64,000 bases of DNA from Pseudocercospora fijiensis CIRAD86 (GCF_000340215.1 NW_006921536.1:3077016-3141015); one strand, 5' to 3'; shown: positions 9,978-22,378, counted from the stretch's first letter. Notes: generated by a model from the sequence alone, not told the origin. Program-made: numbers and translations.

Positions 9978-12035
9978 CTACAGCCCCGAATCAATCTCCT
10001 CTACAACATTATGTCCACTCCACGCTGACCAATCCCTACAAGTCTGCGCCATAATCCCAGGAATCTGCATTTGTTTCTTGATCTCATCAGGTCGCTCCAA
10101 AAGATTAATGTAAAGTCCACCGGACACATGCCACGCAATATGGCAATGCAACGGCCAAGTACCAGGATTATCAGCCTCGTACTGAATCACAATATAAGCT
10201 GGGTTATCCGGCGACGGAGCATTCTGAAGAAGTTGGACATCACGGCGTTGAGGGTTTCCAGCATTCACGATGGAGCCATCCCACGTCCCGAACCCTTCTG
10301 CTAACACGTGGTAATTGTGGCCGTGTAAGTGCATTGGGTGAGAGCCGGTTTGTGCGTGGTTGTAGATGATGAGACGGATGTTCTTCGCGTTTCCGAGGTT
10401 GTAGACGTTGTATTCCGCTGGAAACGTTTTGTGGCCGAGTTTTGCGTCGAGGAGGACGGGGTCATTGTAGTTGGCGCGGAAAGTGGAGTTGTTCATGTAG
10501 AAGAGGTTGTGGGTGCCGTTGGATTGGAAAGTGATGGCGACTTCTTGGACGAGGTCGGGAGTTTGAGGTGCGATGCTGTAGTATGGGACGGTTGAGCTGA
10601 GAGGGTCGTTGTTGCATGTTGTGAGAACGGAAGTTGGAACGGTCGATGATGTTGTTGGGACTGCTGTTTGGTTTGCATTTTCGTAGTAGATTGCTGCGAC
10701 ACCTTGTGAGGAGATACCGTCGGGAAGAGAGCAGCCACCTTCGCGAAAACCTGGTCCGAGGTCTGCTCGCATCCAGACGGCGTCTGTTGGCTTGCCGGTG
10801 GCTTTGACGATCACGTCGCTGCGCTGGCCGACACCTAGAGTGACGACGTTGGTGGTGTATGGAACGATTGGGACGAAGTCGTTGGCGAAGACAGTCATTT
10901 GGTGGTTGTCGATCGAGAACTTTTGCAAGCCCTCAGCTCCAGCGTTGATCAATCGGAGGCGATAGGTCTTGCCAGACTGGAACTTGAACTTGGAGACACC
11001 GGCGTTGGGCGTGCACTTTGTGCCTGCGGTGGCGTTCTGGCAGGGGTAGTTCATCTTTCCGTTGATGAGAACATTGTTGGAAAGCGGTGGGAAGAGGTTC
11101 TGCGATGCTGGAGCCATGACTGTTTCCACGAGGCTGAACCAGTCTTGGTGGAACCAATCATTGACCATAACCGGACCAAGATCCTCGTCATACTTGATGT
11201 TGTCGTGTGGTCCGTAGATGACGAGTGGACCGAAAATTCCGGCGGCTAATTGGGCAGAGTAGTGGGAATGGTACCAAGTTGTGCCTGCAACGAACTAAAG
11301 TCAGCAATTGCTCATACAACGCATCTCGATCATAGGCTTACCATAAAGATCCGCGCGGAAACGGTATGTGAAAGTTGAGCCTGGAGCAATAGGGCATTGG
11401 TCGACGCCTGGAACGCCATCCATCCATTGAGTCTCCTTCTGAAGCAGACCATGCCAGTGCAAAGCTGTGCCTTCGTTGAGCGCGTTGTGTACAGTCACCT
11501 CGATCCAGTCTCCCCAATTTGCCTCGATCTTCGGGCCTGGGAATTGACCATTGACCACTGCTCCGTGCTTCTCCACACCGTCTGGTGCGATCGTCATAGC
11601 GCTGATCGTGAAGTCATAATGTCTCGTCACACCAGTGTTAGGCATATCGGTGTATTGATTTGTACCTTTCGCTGTTCGTCCTCCCCATGGGAATCCACCT
11701 GGCATTGGTCCTCCAGAAAGAAAAGGTGGAAGCTTCGGTGCTCCAAATGTTCCCCAATTACTATTACCATTTGTCTGTTGTTGTGAAAGAGATGGCTTCA
11801 AGTCCTGGCCGTGTGGAATCCATGCTGCTGAAGAGTAGTGACTTGCGCCTGGACCGCCGTGAGGCTGTGTAGAAGGGTAGTGTTGTTGTGCTTCGGAGTC
11901 ACTGATAGGTCCGTTGCCAGTGTTATTATATGTTGCACCGTTCGTGTCGTCGCCTCGAGGAACTGGCGCTGGAGCAGCAAATGCTGAGGCGAAGAAGGCC
12001 GTACCAGCTAGGAACAGCTGGAGAGCCGAAGGCAT
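9978..12035 (-). CDS. Secreted ascomycete laccase (multicopper oxidase), two exons
   Basis: Multicopper oxidase that oxidises phenolic substrates and reduces O2 to water. Exon 1 is 11342-12035, exon 2 9978-11284, and the intron 11285-11341 (57 bp, GTAAGC...TTGCAG) joins LYG to TTWYHSHY in frame; the product is 666 residues. The N-terminus is a typical signal peptide ([19 protein letters not shown]), so the enzyme is secreted. Copper ligand motifs are all present: [25 protein letters not shown] and [14 protein letters not shown]. The residue ten after the type-1 Cys is Leu, typical of medium/high-potential laccases. The last residues DSGL match the conserved C-terminal end of ascomycete laccases (the plug region). 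A Pro/Gly/Gln-rich stretch of about 110 residues lies between signal peptide and first cupredoxin domain. Roles in pigment or lignin/phenol metabolism are possible; no cluster partners are visible. Confidence 0.93.
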
Positions 12036-12726
12036 ATTGCTTCTAGAAGAAGAATTACAGCGAAATGGAAATGAAACCTAAGCGAAAAGCATGAAGCAGC
12101 ACAGAAGGTAGGAAAAGGTGCGCAAGGAGACACTGCTTCTCTTTTAGTCCTACCACCGGACAATCTGGAGGCGTGCGTGTCGCAAGGGAGCGTCCATATA
12201 TAGCGGCTGTGCCAATTCTCAGCACGTTCATGATACTTCGACTATGCGGTTCGGCCTCGAGGCTCGTGGCTGCGTTGAATTACCCGTCGGTGCCGACACC
12301 CAGCGAGCGAGTTGACTCGATAGAGGATTGTCTTGGACCCACCCTGCGAAAGGCTTCACCTGTCATAGACACGGGAGCAAGGATAACGTTACCTGCTGTT
12401 GAAAGAATCGTTTTCTCGTCACCTCGTGCTTCAGAGAACCAGGGGATGTATGCATGATCGGAAGGATTACACGCCAGTCCAGATATGCTAGCGGGCAAGG
12501 CCCGTGTAAACGCCTAGCTGCACTTTGCCGATCCAATATCTCGGCTCTCCAACAAGCTTCGAAGTGCTTTGCGTGTACACGTTCCAGGTCGTCATCATTA
12601 ATATACTTGGATACTCAATGCTTCTGCCTTGCTCGGAAAGTTGAAGAGTTGGATTGCGGTGGGGTGCCTTGAGGTTTGCTTGCGATTCAATGTGAGGTGC
12701 GACGCAGTCATCAGGAATTCCACACG
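12036..12726. other. Laccase upstream region, no gene seen
   Basis: Host-like composition. This is the likely promoter region of the minus-strand laccase. Frames on the plus strand here lack domains and overlap minus-strand frames of similar length. I cannot identify specific binding sites with confidence. Confidence 0.5.
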
Positions 12727-12792
12727 CTACTCCTCGGGCTTGTTGAAGAAACGAGCACGAGCCTGTTGCTCCTCTTTACTCAAACGAGCGAT
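12727..12792 (-). pseudogene. Possible orphan terminal exon
   Basis: The minus strand shows an acceptor-like CATTACAG followed by codons reading IARLSKEEQQARARFFNKPE and a final Glu before TAG. The Glu/Gln/Arg-rich helical end looks like a genuine protein C-terminus. Upstream on the minus strand, about 80 bp away, a GTAAC donor candidate would join YSVMCTLKGR in frame, but other frames are open here too. RIP-mutated repeat DNA begins about 350 bp upstream, so the 5' part of the gene may have been destroyed. Function not recognised; chance is possible. Confidence 0.25.
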
Positions 12793-13149
12793 CTGTAATG
12801 CCAGTCATTGTCAGCCCTGCTTGATGAACCTTTTGCAACGTGGATGTGGCAACCAACCATGGAAGGTTACTCGGCCTTTCAATGTGCACATCACGGAATA
12901 CTGTAGGAATTGCTGACACGATCGACCGCCTCTACGCCTTCTACTAGGCTTTGGTCATGCTGTAATAGGGTTTCCCGGTCAGCTGTTTGGCGTTCGCGGT
13001 ACTGCTTGTGAGATAGCCGCTAGTAGGTGACTTCGGAGAGTTCTCCGAGCGGTGATGTGGCAGACTTCCAAGAATAACCGTTTGAGCCTCAGTCGGGCTC
13101 CACCAACCTTGATTGAGCGCGGACCCCTGCAAGACTTGCCCTAAGCCCT

Positions 13150-16100
13150 TTTAGCAAATCCTCACGATGCACCTTCGTTTGTTTGCAGGTCTTAGGATGC
13201 TTGTTGCATGGTAGGGTTACTCTTAGATGTTAGGAGTTTTAGCTAAACCTAGAGCGGAGTTAGGGGCATAGTCTTTTACTAGCGTTTACTAGGCAATAAG
13301 CTACCCGCAATCCTCTAGTTTAGTGCTATTTAGAACTACTCGGCGTAGTAACGGATTAGGTTAAGAAGGGCGCCTCTCTCGAGCCTATCGGTTAACTATT
13401 GTTAAAGCGGCTATTTAACTATTATAGAAGCGGCGCTTTTATAGTAGAAGAGACTATTATAGACTAATATATAGACTAAGATTAAATACACACTATTGCT
13501 ATAGAATACTATTATTGCCTTTACCGCCTTCTACGACTATAGCGGAAGGCTTATCTACGCTAATAGCTATCTCTTCGACCTCGTTATTACTTAGTACGTA
13601 GTCTCGTACGTATTACTAGCTTACTAGCGGTTAACTAGCGATTACTATATATTCTTAAACCTCTTATCTCTCGTCTAACTCGCTCGTCGCTAGGCAAGTT
13701 ATTAGCGGCGTCGTCTTCCGAGTCGTCTATTGTTTATCTATTTAGTCGCCTATTCGCTCGTTTATAATCCTCGTCTCGGATATAGCTTATTGTCCTGTCT
13801 ATAGTGTACTAGTCTACGTTATAGAAGATAAGAAGCTCGTTAAAGGACGAGAGGCCGGAATCTGCAAAGTAGCGGTCGTCTATAGCAATGCTATTAATCT
13901 CGCGAATACCGTATATATAAAGCTATAATAGCTTACCCTAATGCTAGTAGTTAGTTAAATAGCAAGTACCTAGTAGCGTAGGTAGACCTCGTACTAGCGG
14001 CGGCGGTTCTATGTCTTCTATTAAATCTACCTCTTCTATGTCGTCTAAATCGAGCGGTTATAAGGACTGTGTTTCTAGCGTTGTCTCGCGGCGCGGCGTA
14101 TCGAAGGAGGGCGGCGGTAGGCGCGGAATTAGCCTTAGAGTAAGGTTACCTAGCGGAGGTAGTAATAAGAATATAGGTTAGCGAATAGGTAACGATTAAA
14201 CGCGCCGTTTTGAAGGTAACGGTCGCAGTATTATATTAGTATAGATATAGTGCGTTTCTAGTGTAGTTAGTAGTAATTGAGTGCGAGTTAGTATCGCTAG
14301 AGTTAGTGTCGCTAGTTTAGAAGGTAGTTAAGTCGTCTACCGTCGCTTAGTCTCGCCTATAAATAGGACTTCCTATAGATTAGCGATAAAATAGTTAACA
14401 TTTAGTGCGTAGTAACTATCCGAGAAGTCCTTAACCTTCCGCACGTAGAAGGCGTAGAATAAGTCCTTTATAGAAGCGTTAATAGTAGGGTCGTCTACTA
14501 TGCGCTAATATTTTAGATTTAGCGTTTCTACTGCCTCCTTAAAGTAGCCTCGAAGGTCTCTTAATTAAGGTGTTTGTGCTAAGGCAACGGCGTCTTCTTC
14601 GTAACCTTCGATTACGAGTTGCTAAGTATCGAGAACGCGCTAGTATTTGTAAGCAAATATTACGTTAAGGCCTAGAAACAGCTCGATATATCGTCGCTGT
14701 TATAGCTTACTAATTTCTAGTCTATTAAATAGGTAGTCTCGTAGAATATAGTAACAAGGTAGGCGGGTTTGAAACTACGAGAGGCAATTGCAACAAGCCG
14801 GAGTTATATAGTCGTAACTGCGCAGTATGCCCTTGTAAATAGGCGCCGCCTTAGCTTCTATCTTAATAGCGATATCTACCTATTCTCGTAGTCGATCTTA
14901 AGCCGCTAGCGATTACAGACTCTCGAAGCTTAGAAGGCGCTTTTTATACTAGTATTATATGCCTTTGCTAACCCTATAGCTAGCGAGTTGTGCCTTATAA
15001 GCTAGCCTGTCGTCTACCTTAAGAACCTCGAGAATCGTGCTATAGAGGTTATAGAACACGAGGTTCCGCTTGTTCCGGTTATACTTAATAGTATAGTAAT
15101 AGCCCTCGAGAGGCGAAGTTGTCCGTATTTGTAGCAACAATAGACTATAGAGCCGTACCTATGTAGCCTATATTCGTAAAGTCTAACTATTCTAATTATA
15201 GCGTATATATTAGACCTTGTTTTGCCAGTCTGTAGGCTTCTTCTCTTGTAACTACTCCTAGATCCAAACTATGTCGTTAGTAACCTCGCTAGCGCTACGG
15301 GCGTAATAGATTGCGTAGTAGAATCGCTTAACAACCTCTAGAAATTAGGCCTCTAGAAATAAGCGAAGGAAGGTCTCTTTAACGTGCCGCTAGTAGAGGT
15401 AGATAAGCACCTGTTTCTCCTTCTAAGAGAGGTTAATTGCGGCCTACTTAGAGGCCGAGTCGTCTACTATAGCTATAATAGCATTCTATAGTAGTAACTA
15501 CTCTTTAAGGACTCGGAGACCGGCTTCTACTAGCTTAGCTTTCTAAGATTCTAGCAACATATGTCCTGCTAGCAACTAGTACCCTAACCTATTACGAACA
15601 TATATAGTAAAAAGGCTCTAGCTAAGGTCGGTAGTCTTATAAGTTGCGTCTAGTAAGAACAACTATATAGCATGTAAGTTAGTAATGTTTTAAATTTTTG
15701 AAGTTAGTCGTAAGAACTGTAGAACGCAAGCTTAGAAGCTTAGTTATACGCCTGCCTTCTATAGTAATAATAACAATACCTGCACTTATATCTCCTGCCT
15801 TAGTATTTAACAACTCTCGCTGCTAGTCGGTCTGAAATACAATACTACGCTCTTCCTTGCCCTTTAATCTCTTCGATATTACCTAGTATTTAAGCTCTTT
15901 GCCGTCTATATTATTACAAAGGCTATTAAGAATAGCAGGAAGGTCGCCTAGCTAGATATTCGCATTTCTACGCTTAGTACTACGCACCTTCTTTAAGTCC
16001 GGCCTAATCTTTAACTAACCGATAGTACTAGCCTTTATATACTGCCTACTAATCTTACTAAACTCGTCCTTTATTAGGCTATTTTTAACAAATTTAATAA

Positions 16101-16716
16101 CCTTAGCAACGTTGAATTTACGCTGTTCTATTAACTCCTCGAGCAACACCCTTAAGGCGTTGCTAGCCGACCTAATATCTATATACTTTAGGTTATAGCA
16201 GTATAGGTTATTACCTACTATAGAAGGGTCGACTCGGTAATAGCGGATACTAATTTTATATAGATTAGCCTCTTCTTTGCTCCGGAAGTGCGAGATAACT
16301 AGTATTATAGCATTATACGGCTCTTTATTATATTTAGCCTTGCGAATACCCTCCGAGGGCGACTTATTCCGCTACTAATCGCGCCTATAACGACAATACT
16401 AGTACGACTACTATTATAATCTATCCTTCGTCCTTTGCGACTTCGCCTCCTTATATACGTTACTTATATAGCCCTTTAGTACCTCGAAGCGCTTAGGCTC
16501 GAAAGTTAACCCCTACGGTATATTAAATAGCTGCTCTCGGACATCGATTATATTATATAGTATACGGTTAGGCCTAAACGGCGGCGGCACTAGTTTAGAC
16601 AAGATAGGCGGTATAGCGACGATAATAATAACAACGATTAAATAGTATTTAAGCTATTATAGAAAGAGCTAGATCTATATATAAGAAAGAGCTATAGAGA
16701 TAAGGTTGGAACTAGA
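13150..16716 (-). mobile_element. MULE-type DNA transposon relic, RIP-mutated
   Basis: Minus-strand translation from about 16603 downward gives an N-terminal region (VPPPFRPNRILYNIIDV), then a degraded FAR1-like Cys/His DNA-binding segment ending KAKYNKEPYNAIILVISHF with RIP stops at Trp/Cys positions. A long central part follows (YYRVDPSIVGNNLYCYNLKY, LRVLLEELIEQRKFNVAKVI). At 14955-15140 lies the TTSPLEGYYYTIKYN segment that fits the conserved TSxxEGxHAxxK block of Mutator-like transposases. No intact frame remains. Terminal inverted repeats could not be recognised, so the left border (about 13150, where host-like sequence stops) is approximate. Its 5' flank is interrupted at 16717-16724 by the hAT-type element and seems to resume at 26667. 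Confidence 0.65.
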
Positions 16717-16724
16717 AGTATAAC
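16717..16724. repeat. 8-bp target site duplication, left (AGTATAAC)
   Basis: Identical to 26659-26666 on the other side of the hAT-type element; marks the insertion point inside the 5' flank of the MULE relic. Confidence 0.88.
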
Positions 16725-16744
16725 TAGACCCCGCAGTGGTTCGG
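16725..16744 (+). repeat. Left terminal inverted repeat of the hAT-type element
   Basis: TAGACCCCGCAGTGGTTCGG, perfectly inverted at the right end. Downstream, GGTTCGG/GGTTTGG words repeat (16760-16860), as they do inside the right end (26560-26640). Confidence 0.88.
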
Positions 16745-16865
16745 TTTCCGAACCACCAAACGTATATGGTTTGGTTTCTTAGCGGCGAACTAGCTCCCTG
16801 GTTCCGGTTTGGTTTTTTCGAACCATATAGATTCCTGGTTTAAACTAGAGACTGTATTGGTTTTA

Positions 16866-17165
16866 CTATAAGGACACTCTTATTCGACTGCCGGCTACGA
16901 TTGCCGGCTATAATAGTAACTCTGTTACATTTACTAGGCGTAGTTGCCGTTGCTAGGGCGTAGTTGCCGTTACTAGGGCGTGGTTTTGCTATAAGGACAC
17001 TCTTATTCGACTGCCGGCCACGATTGCCGGCTATAATAGTTACTAGGTTGTATTTACTACGCTTTATTACCGTTGCTAGGGCGTGGTTGCCGTTGCTAGG
17101 GCGTAGTTGCCGTTGCTAGGGCGTAGTTGCTATTGCCGGGGCGTGGTTGCCGTAGTTGCGAAAGC
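16866..17165 (+). repeat. Left subterminal repeats of the hAT-type element
   Basis: Two copies of a block of about 50 bp starting CTATAAGGACACTCTTATTC and containing two GCCGG palindromes lie at about 16868 and 16990. Each is followed by tandem runs of a 20-bp unit (GTAGTTGCCGTTGCTAGGGC and variants), seven or so units in all. Repeated subterminal motifs are typical transposase-binding DNA in hAT elements. Confidence 0.8.
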
Positions 17166-17620
17166 TCATCTATATAACGTTACGTAGGCGGTAACAATTA
17201 GGGCTTCGCGATATTCTTATACTTTTAACTTCTTCCTCTATACCTATACCGATAACAACTACTATACGCTGCGCCCCCGCCCCTTTCCCTTACAATAGTA
17301 AGAGAGAAGCGCGCCGCGCGCTAAACAGAAGATAGAACTAAAGACCGCGAGTTTGTTTTGCCTAAGCGTCTAACTAAAAAGCGTAAGACTAAAGAGGAGT
17401 ACTCTACGAAGAAGAATTCCGTACGAGACCGCGAGAGAAAGGATAAGATAGATAAGGATAAAAGAGCTAAGGATAAGAGAAGAAAGGCGCGGAATAAGGC
17501 ATTCTATCGATAGCTAGCGCCTATAGAAAAAAGTGAAGGTTGGAATAAGAAGACAACCTAAGAGAAGGCTAAGAGGAGGAAAGAATTGCGGCTAGTTTTC
17601 GAGCGTAAAGTTCTAGCAGC

Positions 17621-17727
17621 GTAAGTCAATCTAGCTAGCGGCTATAGCTAGCAGCTATAGCCGGCAGCCGTAGCCGGCAGCTATAGCCGGCATATTTTTC
17701 TTTAATACGTTAACTAATAGCATTCAG
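17621..17727 (+). other. Intron with GCCGGC array (cargo gene 1, intron 1)
   Basis: 107-bp intron with donor GTAAGT, branch TAACTAAT and acceptor CATTCAG. Between 17632 and 17692 it is filled by a tandem array of about 12-bp units of the form CTATAGCCGGCAG. Confidence 0.75.
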
Positions 17728-18208
17728 ACCTATAGTCGCTACCTCTATCGATACGACCGATAGTAACGGAGATATTTAGATAGCTAAGAACAACAATACT
17801 AGAGTTTAGGATGCCGCGACAGAGCTTAATACTGCGAATAAAGGAACTAAAAAAAGCGAGGAGATACTATACGTCGATCTAGTAACAGGTGCAGTCTTAG
17901 GGCCTAACGCTATAGACGATAAGCGCTAGGAGTAGATCGAGCACAGTTAAAGAGACGAGATACTAGTAAAGGGCTAAGGTATAAGTCCTATTAATCTAGA
18001 AAATCATAGTCAAAGCTACTACGAAAAGCTAGCAAGGATTGGAATCGAGACTAGTCGTCTTTATATCCTCGATATAGAGTAGAAGTTTCTTTATTAGTAT
18101 TAGAGCGAAGCCTTTACGTCTATAAAGGCAAAGTAGCTTACGATTAATGCGATCGGGGCTAGGTATCTAGGGACGGTAGAAGTGTTACTATAGGAGGAAG
18201 GGGTATAG

Positions 18209-18274
18209 GTAATTATTCTATGCTCGGCATATATAGCCGGCGTTCGTAGCCGGTAGATACTAATAGTTAAACAG
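18209..18274 (+). other. Intron with GCCGGC array (cargo gene 1, intron 2)
   Basis: 66-bp intron GTAATT...AAACAG with branch ATACTAATAG. It contains ATATAGCCGGCGTTCGTAGC and a second CCGG copy, two units of the array motif. Confidence 0.75.
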
Positions 18275-19604
18275 AAAGCGTTTCTCGAAGGCAGAGTGCT
18301 ACTACTATATAAAATCTTTACTAAGGCAGAGAGGGCTTATATCCGGAATCTAAGCTACTAGTAGGATGGGTTGGCGTTAGAATTCTCTAAATCTCTATAT
18401 AAGCCTCCGAAGGATTACCTATTTTAGCGATACGGCTTTATCTCGACTACTCCGTAGGCACCCGAAGAAGCTCGAGCGCTCTTTAAGATCTTTACTAAGA
18501 AGCGGAAGGAGTTCGAGGATCAGGATTAGTTAATAGAGCTATTAGTTAGTCTTAGGTTTCGTAGTCAGACTCGGCCTAAGCATTTACTTATCGAGTGTCT
18601 TATACCGAAAGAGGATAGATTAAGACTGAAAACGAGCTTAGATTCGTTAGGTACAGTAGCTCGGTTCCGTTAGTAGGAGAGAGCCGCCGTATAGAAGGCA
18701 AAATTCAGGTAGTCAGGGTAGCTAAGAAAGAAATTCTAGTAGTTAGGCTAGCTAGGGTAGCTAGGAAAAAAAATCTAGTAGTTAGGTAGCTAGGAAACAA
18801 AAAAAAAAGGTAGCTAGCTATTTACTGCCTAGCTGTTCCTAACGATACGATACTATAAAAGAAAGGGTGTTTCTCTATAGCTACTAGTATACATCTACTA
18901 CTCCTAAGTCCTTACCTTACCGTACGAAACCTTAAAACATGCCGACCGACATTGTATATACACTAGGCGCTATACTAGGAAGGGTAACAACGAGACGATA
19001 GTCGAAACAGTCTAGTATACGAGCGAGATTGCGACAACGTCGAGAGGAGGTCGCATACTTACCTTCGAGCCTATCGAGTCCTAGACTACGATTAGGGCTA
19101 GATTCATCCTCTCCGAATCCTAGTAGTAGGAATTCATTATAGGGTACTACTACCTAGTCCTTACCTTTACGGAGTCTAAGTAGAAGGTTGTTCGGAGATA
19201 TAAGAACATCGAGTATTAACCCGGAAATCTTCGAAAAGGCTAGCTAGGCGTATCTTTAGAAACCCGAGTATATAGAGTAGTTCAATCAATAGGTCTATAA
19301 GATATAGTTCCCTTTATACTTACGTTCGAAGGAGTATAAACTCCGGAAGTACTCGATGCGATAGGGGAGTAAGGAGCGAACGGACACATTCTAGAAGTTC
19401 TTTATAGAGGGGGCATTGCACCGTTATACGACTTCTCGACTTAAAGGTTAACTAGTAATTGTCTGCAACTTCTGCGGTTCAATCTTAAAATACCCGAAAC
19501 TAGGGGATAGGAACTCATCGCCTACGAACTATCTCTATTCTAAACGGTGTCGGGAATCTTAAGGAGAGAGGAGAGTTGATATAGATACAGCGTTCTAGAA
19601 AGAG

Positions 19605-19704
19605 GTATGTCTTCTAAAATGCCGGCTATAGCTACCGGCTATAGCTACCGGTTATAGATTCCGGCTACCTAAATCAACCGTAGAGATCTAGCTAATTATT
19701 ATAG
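19605..19704 (+). other. Intron with GCCGGC array (transposase intron 1)
   Basis: 100-bp intron, GTATGT donor and ATTATAG acceptor. The array of CCGGCTATAGCTA units spans about 19620-19668, opposite in orientation to those in cargo gene 1. Confidence 0.75.
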
Positions 19705-20638
19705 GCTACGCTTAAGGAAGCTCTAGGATTAAAGGCTACCGATTTCTCCCCCGAAGACTTTAAGCAACTAGCAAACGAAATGCTAGCTACAAACGGTCTT
19801 CCGGAAGACTTTTACGAAAGGGAGTCTATATAGAAGACATACCTATATCTTATAAACTACCCTCCCCCATTTCTCGGCGCGACAACCTAGCGTATTATGT
19901 TCGAAAAGAACAAAGAGGCTGCGTTAGACGACATTTGGGAGATCCTCCGTAATACTCGCCGAGTAGCTATTGCTGTCGATAGCTAGTTAAGCCGGACTAT
20001 AAGAGCCTCCTTCCTCTCGATTATGCTATACTTTATCAATTCGGATTAGAAACTCTAGGAACTTATAATCGGATTCCCTAAAATTCTAGGTTCCTATACT
20101 AGTAAGGATATAGCGAAGCTTGTCTATACGGCAATAGATAGGGTTAGCGTAACAACGAAACTGATCTCGATTACTACGGACAACGCTAGTAATAATCGAA
20201 CATTATATAAGGCGTTATATATACAATTTACTCGCATATATCTTTAAAATCACTAATTGTATCGATAGGGTCGAGTGCGTAGAGGAGATTACAAGGTCTA
20301 TAATCTAGCTTAATCTTCCGAATGTTAAGCTCGCTACGATTCCGGATACGCACGATAATACGCACGATAATAACGATGAAGAGGAGCCTATTAATAGCCC
20401 TAGCCCTATTAAATCGGAGCCGACGTCGTTGCTAGTTGCATCCCTATAGAAGTTTCCCTACCTCGCTTATATAGTTCAAATCGCGATCCGAGCCCTCTTT
20501 AAGACGCTTAAAATTGCACTATTAAACGACGACCAATAGAAGATCCTAGATAAGGATAAAGCAAAGTCGAAAGTCGAGAAACTCATTATAGCAATAAGAC
20601 GGGATAAGGTAGAGAGCCTCGCTCTCGTTTTATATAAG

Positions 20639-20707
20639 GTATAACTTTTATCCGTAGCCGGCACCTATAGCCGGCAACCTAGTATAGTTCTAACTCTTTT
20701 TCTCTAG
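20639..20707 (+). other. Intron with GCCGGC array (transposase intron 2)
   Basis: 69-bp intron, donor GTATAA, branch TTCTAAC, acceptor TCTCTAG. Two array units (GTAGCCGGCACC, ATAGCCGGCAAC) lie at about 20652-20676. Confidence 0.78.
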
Positions 20708-22223
20708 CTTCGTCGTCTAGTAATATATACGAACTCGAGCTTATAGAGATATAACCGATTCGAGGCTATTTAAAAGAACCTAATCGAGCGCCCTAAAACC
20801 GATACCTAGAATATCGCATAGAATAAGCGATAGCAAAAGCGGCCTCCTTAGCGCCTACTCCGTTTTACCTAAGACGTTAAGACCCGGTTCGATTCGACTT
20901 TCTATATAGTTACGAGGGGATATACTTTACGTACCGCTCTCGAGATCTATTAGAGTTCCGAGGGTATTAAGTAGCTTAGCCTTACCGCCGCCGAATAGCG
21001 CTAAGCAGAGTATCTCGTCGATATTAGTAAGCATTACGCGAAGGTTACTACTACGATTAGAAGAACCCGAGGACCGACGATCTACCTTATCTTTACGTAC
21101 TACAACTAGCTCTTTAACGAGCTCGAGGAAACCGTAGCTAAGCTAGCTAGGAAGAGCGTTCCCTAGAAAGTAGCTATAACGAAAGCTATAGACACCTCCT
21201 ATACTAAGTTGCATAAATATTACAGTACTACCTTTAACTCGTTCGGGGATATCTATAGCGTTACGTGCTTGCTTAACCCGGTAGAAAAGGATATATACTA
21301 GCAGAGGCCGGAATAGAAGGCGGACGAGGTGTAGCCGAAGCATTACTAGACTATTCTAGAAAAGATGTTCTACGAGCGTCGGAAAGAAACTAGTCTAAAT
21401 GCAGCTCCTACAAAGAAAAAGAAGGTTTAGAAGGCTCCGATATTATACCTGTTTCGTAGGTAGGAAGTAGAGGCAGAAGAGGAAGCAACTACTAAAGTGA
21501 ATAAAGAAGAGTTCGATCTCTATCGGCGCGCGAGTAAGTACAAACCCGTAGGCTTAGAAAGAGGGCTAATAATCTCTAGATCTTACCGGTCTTCTAGACG
21601 AATTCGGAGACGATATTCTCGCTATATAGTAGCGGTTAGAGCCTAAGTTTCTAACGATAGCGTCGGTCGCTCGGGACGTCCTCGCTATCCCGAGCGTAGG
21701 CATAGGCTATAAGAGGTCTTTTAGTATCGCTCGTTACTAGGGCCGCTTTAATCGAACATACTCGCCTACTACCTTCGAATCTATTATAGTATTCCGATAC
21801 TATCTCCTCTACTAGAATCGCTAAGGCAGGTTACTAAAGATTATACTAAAGGAGTTGATCGAGGAATTAGAAAACCTTAAGATCGAAGAAACCTAGGAGC
21901 GCGAAGAGAATACGAAATTTAGTCTAAGCGAAACCCTAATTAGCGATAACGAAGAGGAGGAGGGCGGAGGCAGAAGGCGACACTAGGTCGAGAAGCGGAA
22001 ACGTATATAAGCTTAGAGTAGCTTTAAGGAGACGAAGCGTTTACGTACAAGGTAATATAGCCGGCGTATATAGCCGGTATATGTCCGAAATGTATTTCGA
22101 ATTCCTAGGACCCAAACAGACTAGTTGCTATAGCAACCGACCCCGCTTACCTACGGACTATTTCTAATTCTCTGTTCGCTCTTCCTCTCCTTCTTCCCTT
22201 TCCCTATATTCTTAAAGACAAAC

Positions 22224-22378
22224 ATGCCTTAAGGATTCGGCTCTTCGGGCCTTCTTAAGCCGGCTGCCTCCCCTTCCTTAAGCTACTATCCTTTATTCGA
22301 ATCTAACGATAACCTAATAAGGCGGTTTAATAGAAGACTATTTATTCTAGAAGGCAAGAAGCATTAATGTCTCCTTAC
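22224..22378 (+). pseudogene. Candidate 5' exon before histone H3-like gene 1
   Basis: Open from ATG with one TAA at codon 3 (probably ancestral Gln): a 50-codon stretch including SSGLLKPAASPSLSYYPLFE and NLIRRFNRRLFILEGKK. It is followed by a stop, a branch-like TATTAATTTT and TTTTCTAG just before the next exon. The donor is not clear and the phase with the next exon does not match the most obvious GT, so the link to the H3-like gene is unproven. Confidence 0.4.

Larger units (their letters stand above)
17300..18713 (+). pseudogene. Unknown cargo gene 1 of the hAT-type element (three exons)
   Basis: Exon 1 (about 17300-17620) encodes a very basic, Lys/Arg/Asp-rich region (DRERKDKIDKDKRAKDKRRK). 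Intron 1 is 17621-17727 (GTAAGT ... branch TAACTAAT ... CAG) and intron 2 is 18209-18274 (GTAATT ... ATACTAAT ... ACAG). Each joins the flanking exons in one frame. Exon 2 includes the stretches NHSQSYYEKLARIGIETSRL and INAIGARYLGTVEVLL; exon 3 includes VLLLYKIFTKAERAYIRNLS and RPKHLLIECLIPKEDRLRL. In-frame stops are TAG/TAA only. No family recognised; a basic N-terminus suggests nucleic-acid or chromatin binding, which is only inference. Start codon not identifiable (perhaps RIP-altered), so the 5' limit is approximate. Confidence 0.55.
18939..22055 (+). pseudogene. hAT transposase, RIP-mutated, intron-containing
   Basis: Starts with MPTDIVYT and ends at TAA after RLRTR. Exon 1 carries a BED-type zinc finger (VCNFCGSILKYP with two Cys, later a Cys at the expected end). 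Intron 19605-19704 (GTATGT...TTATAG) leads into the catalytic region with the ISITTDNASNNRTL block containing a conserved Asp. Intron 20639-20707 (GTATAA...CTCTAG) joins ALVLYK to LRRLVIYT; the following segment has TRFDSTFYIVTRG. The C-terminal dimerisation region is clear: ARDVLAIPSVGIGYKRSFSI, then ARYWGRFNRT with Trp positions now stops. Beyond TAG/TAA substitutions there are apparent frame changes near 20250 and 21545, so indels or unrecognised introns exist too. Inactive now. Confidence 0.85.

Noticed and set aside
6265..12035. A secondary-metabolite cluster built on the hydrolase and laccase.
   Set aside because: No polyketide synthase, peptide synthetase, terpene cyclase or pathway regulator nearby; a housekeeping PIG-P gene lies between them.
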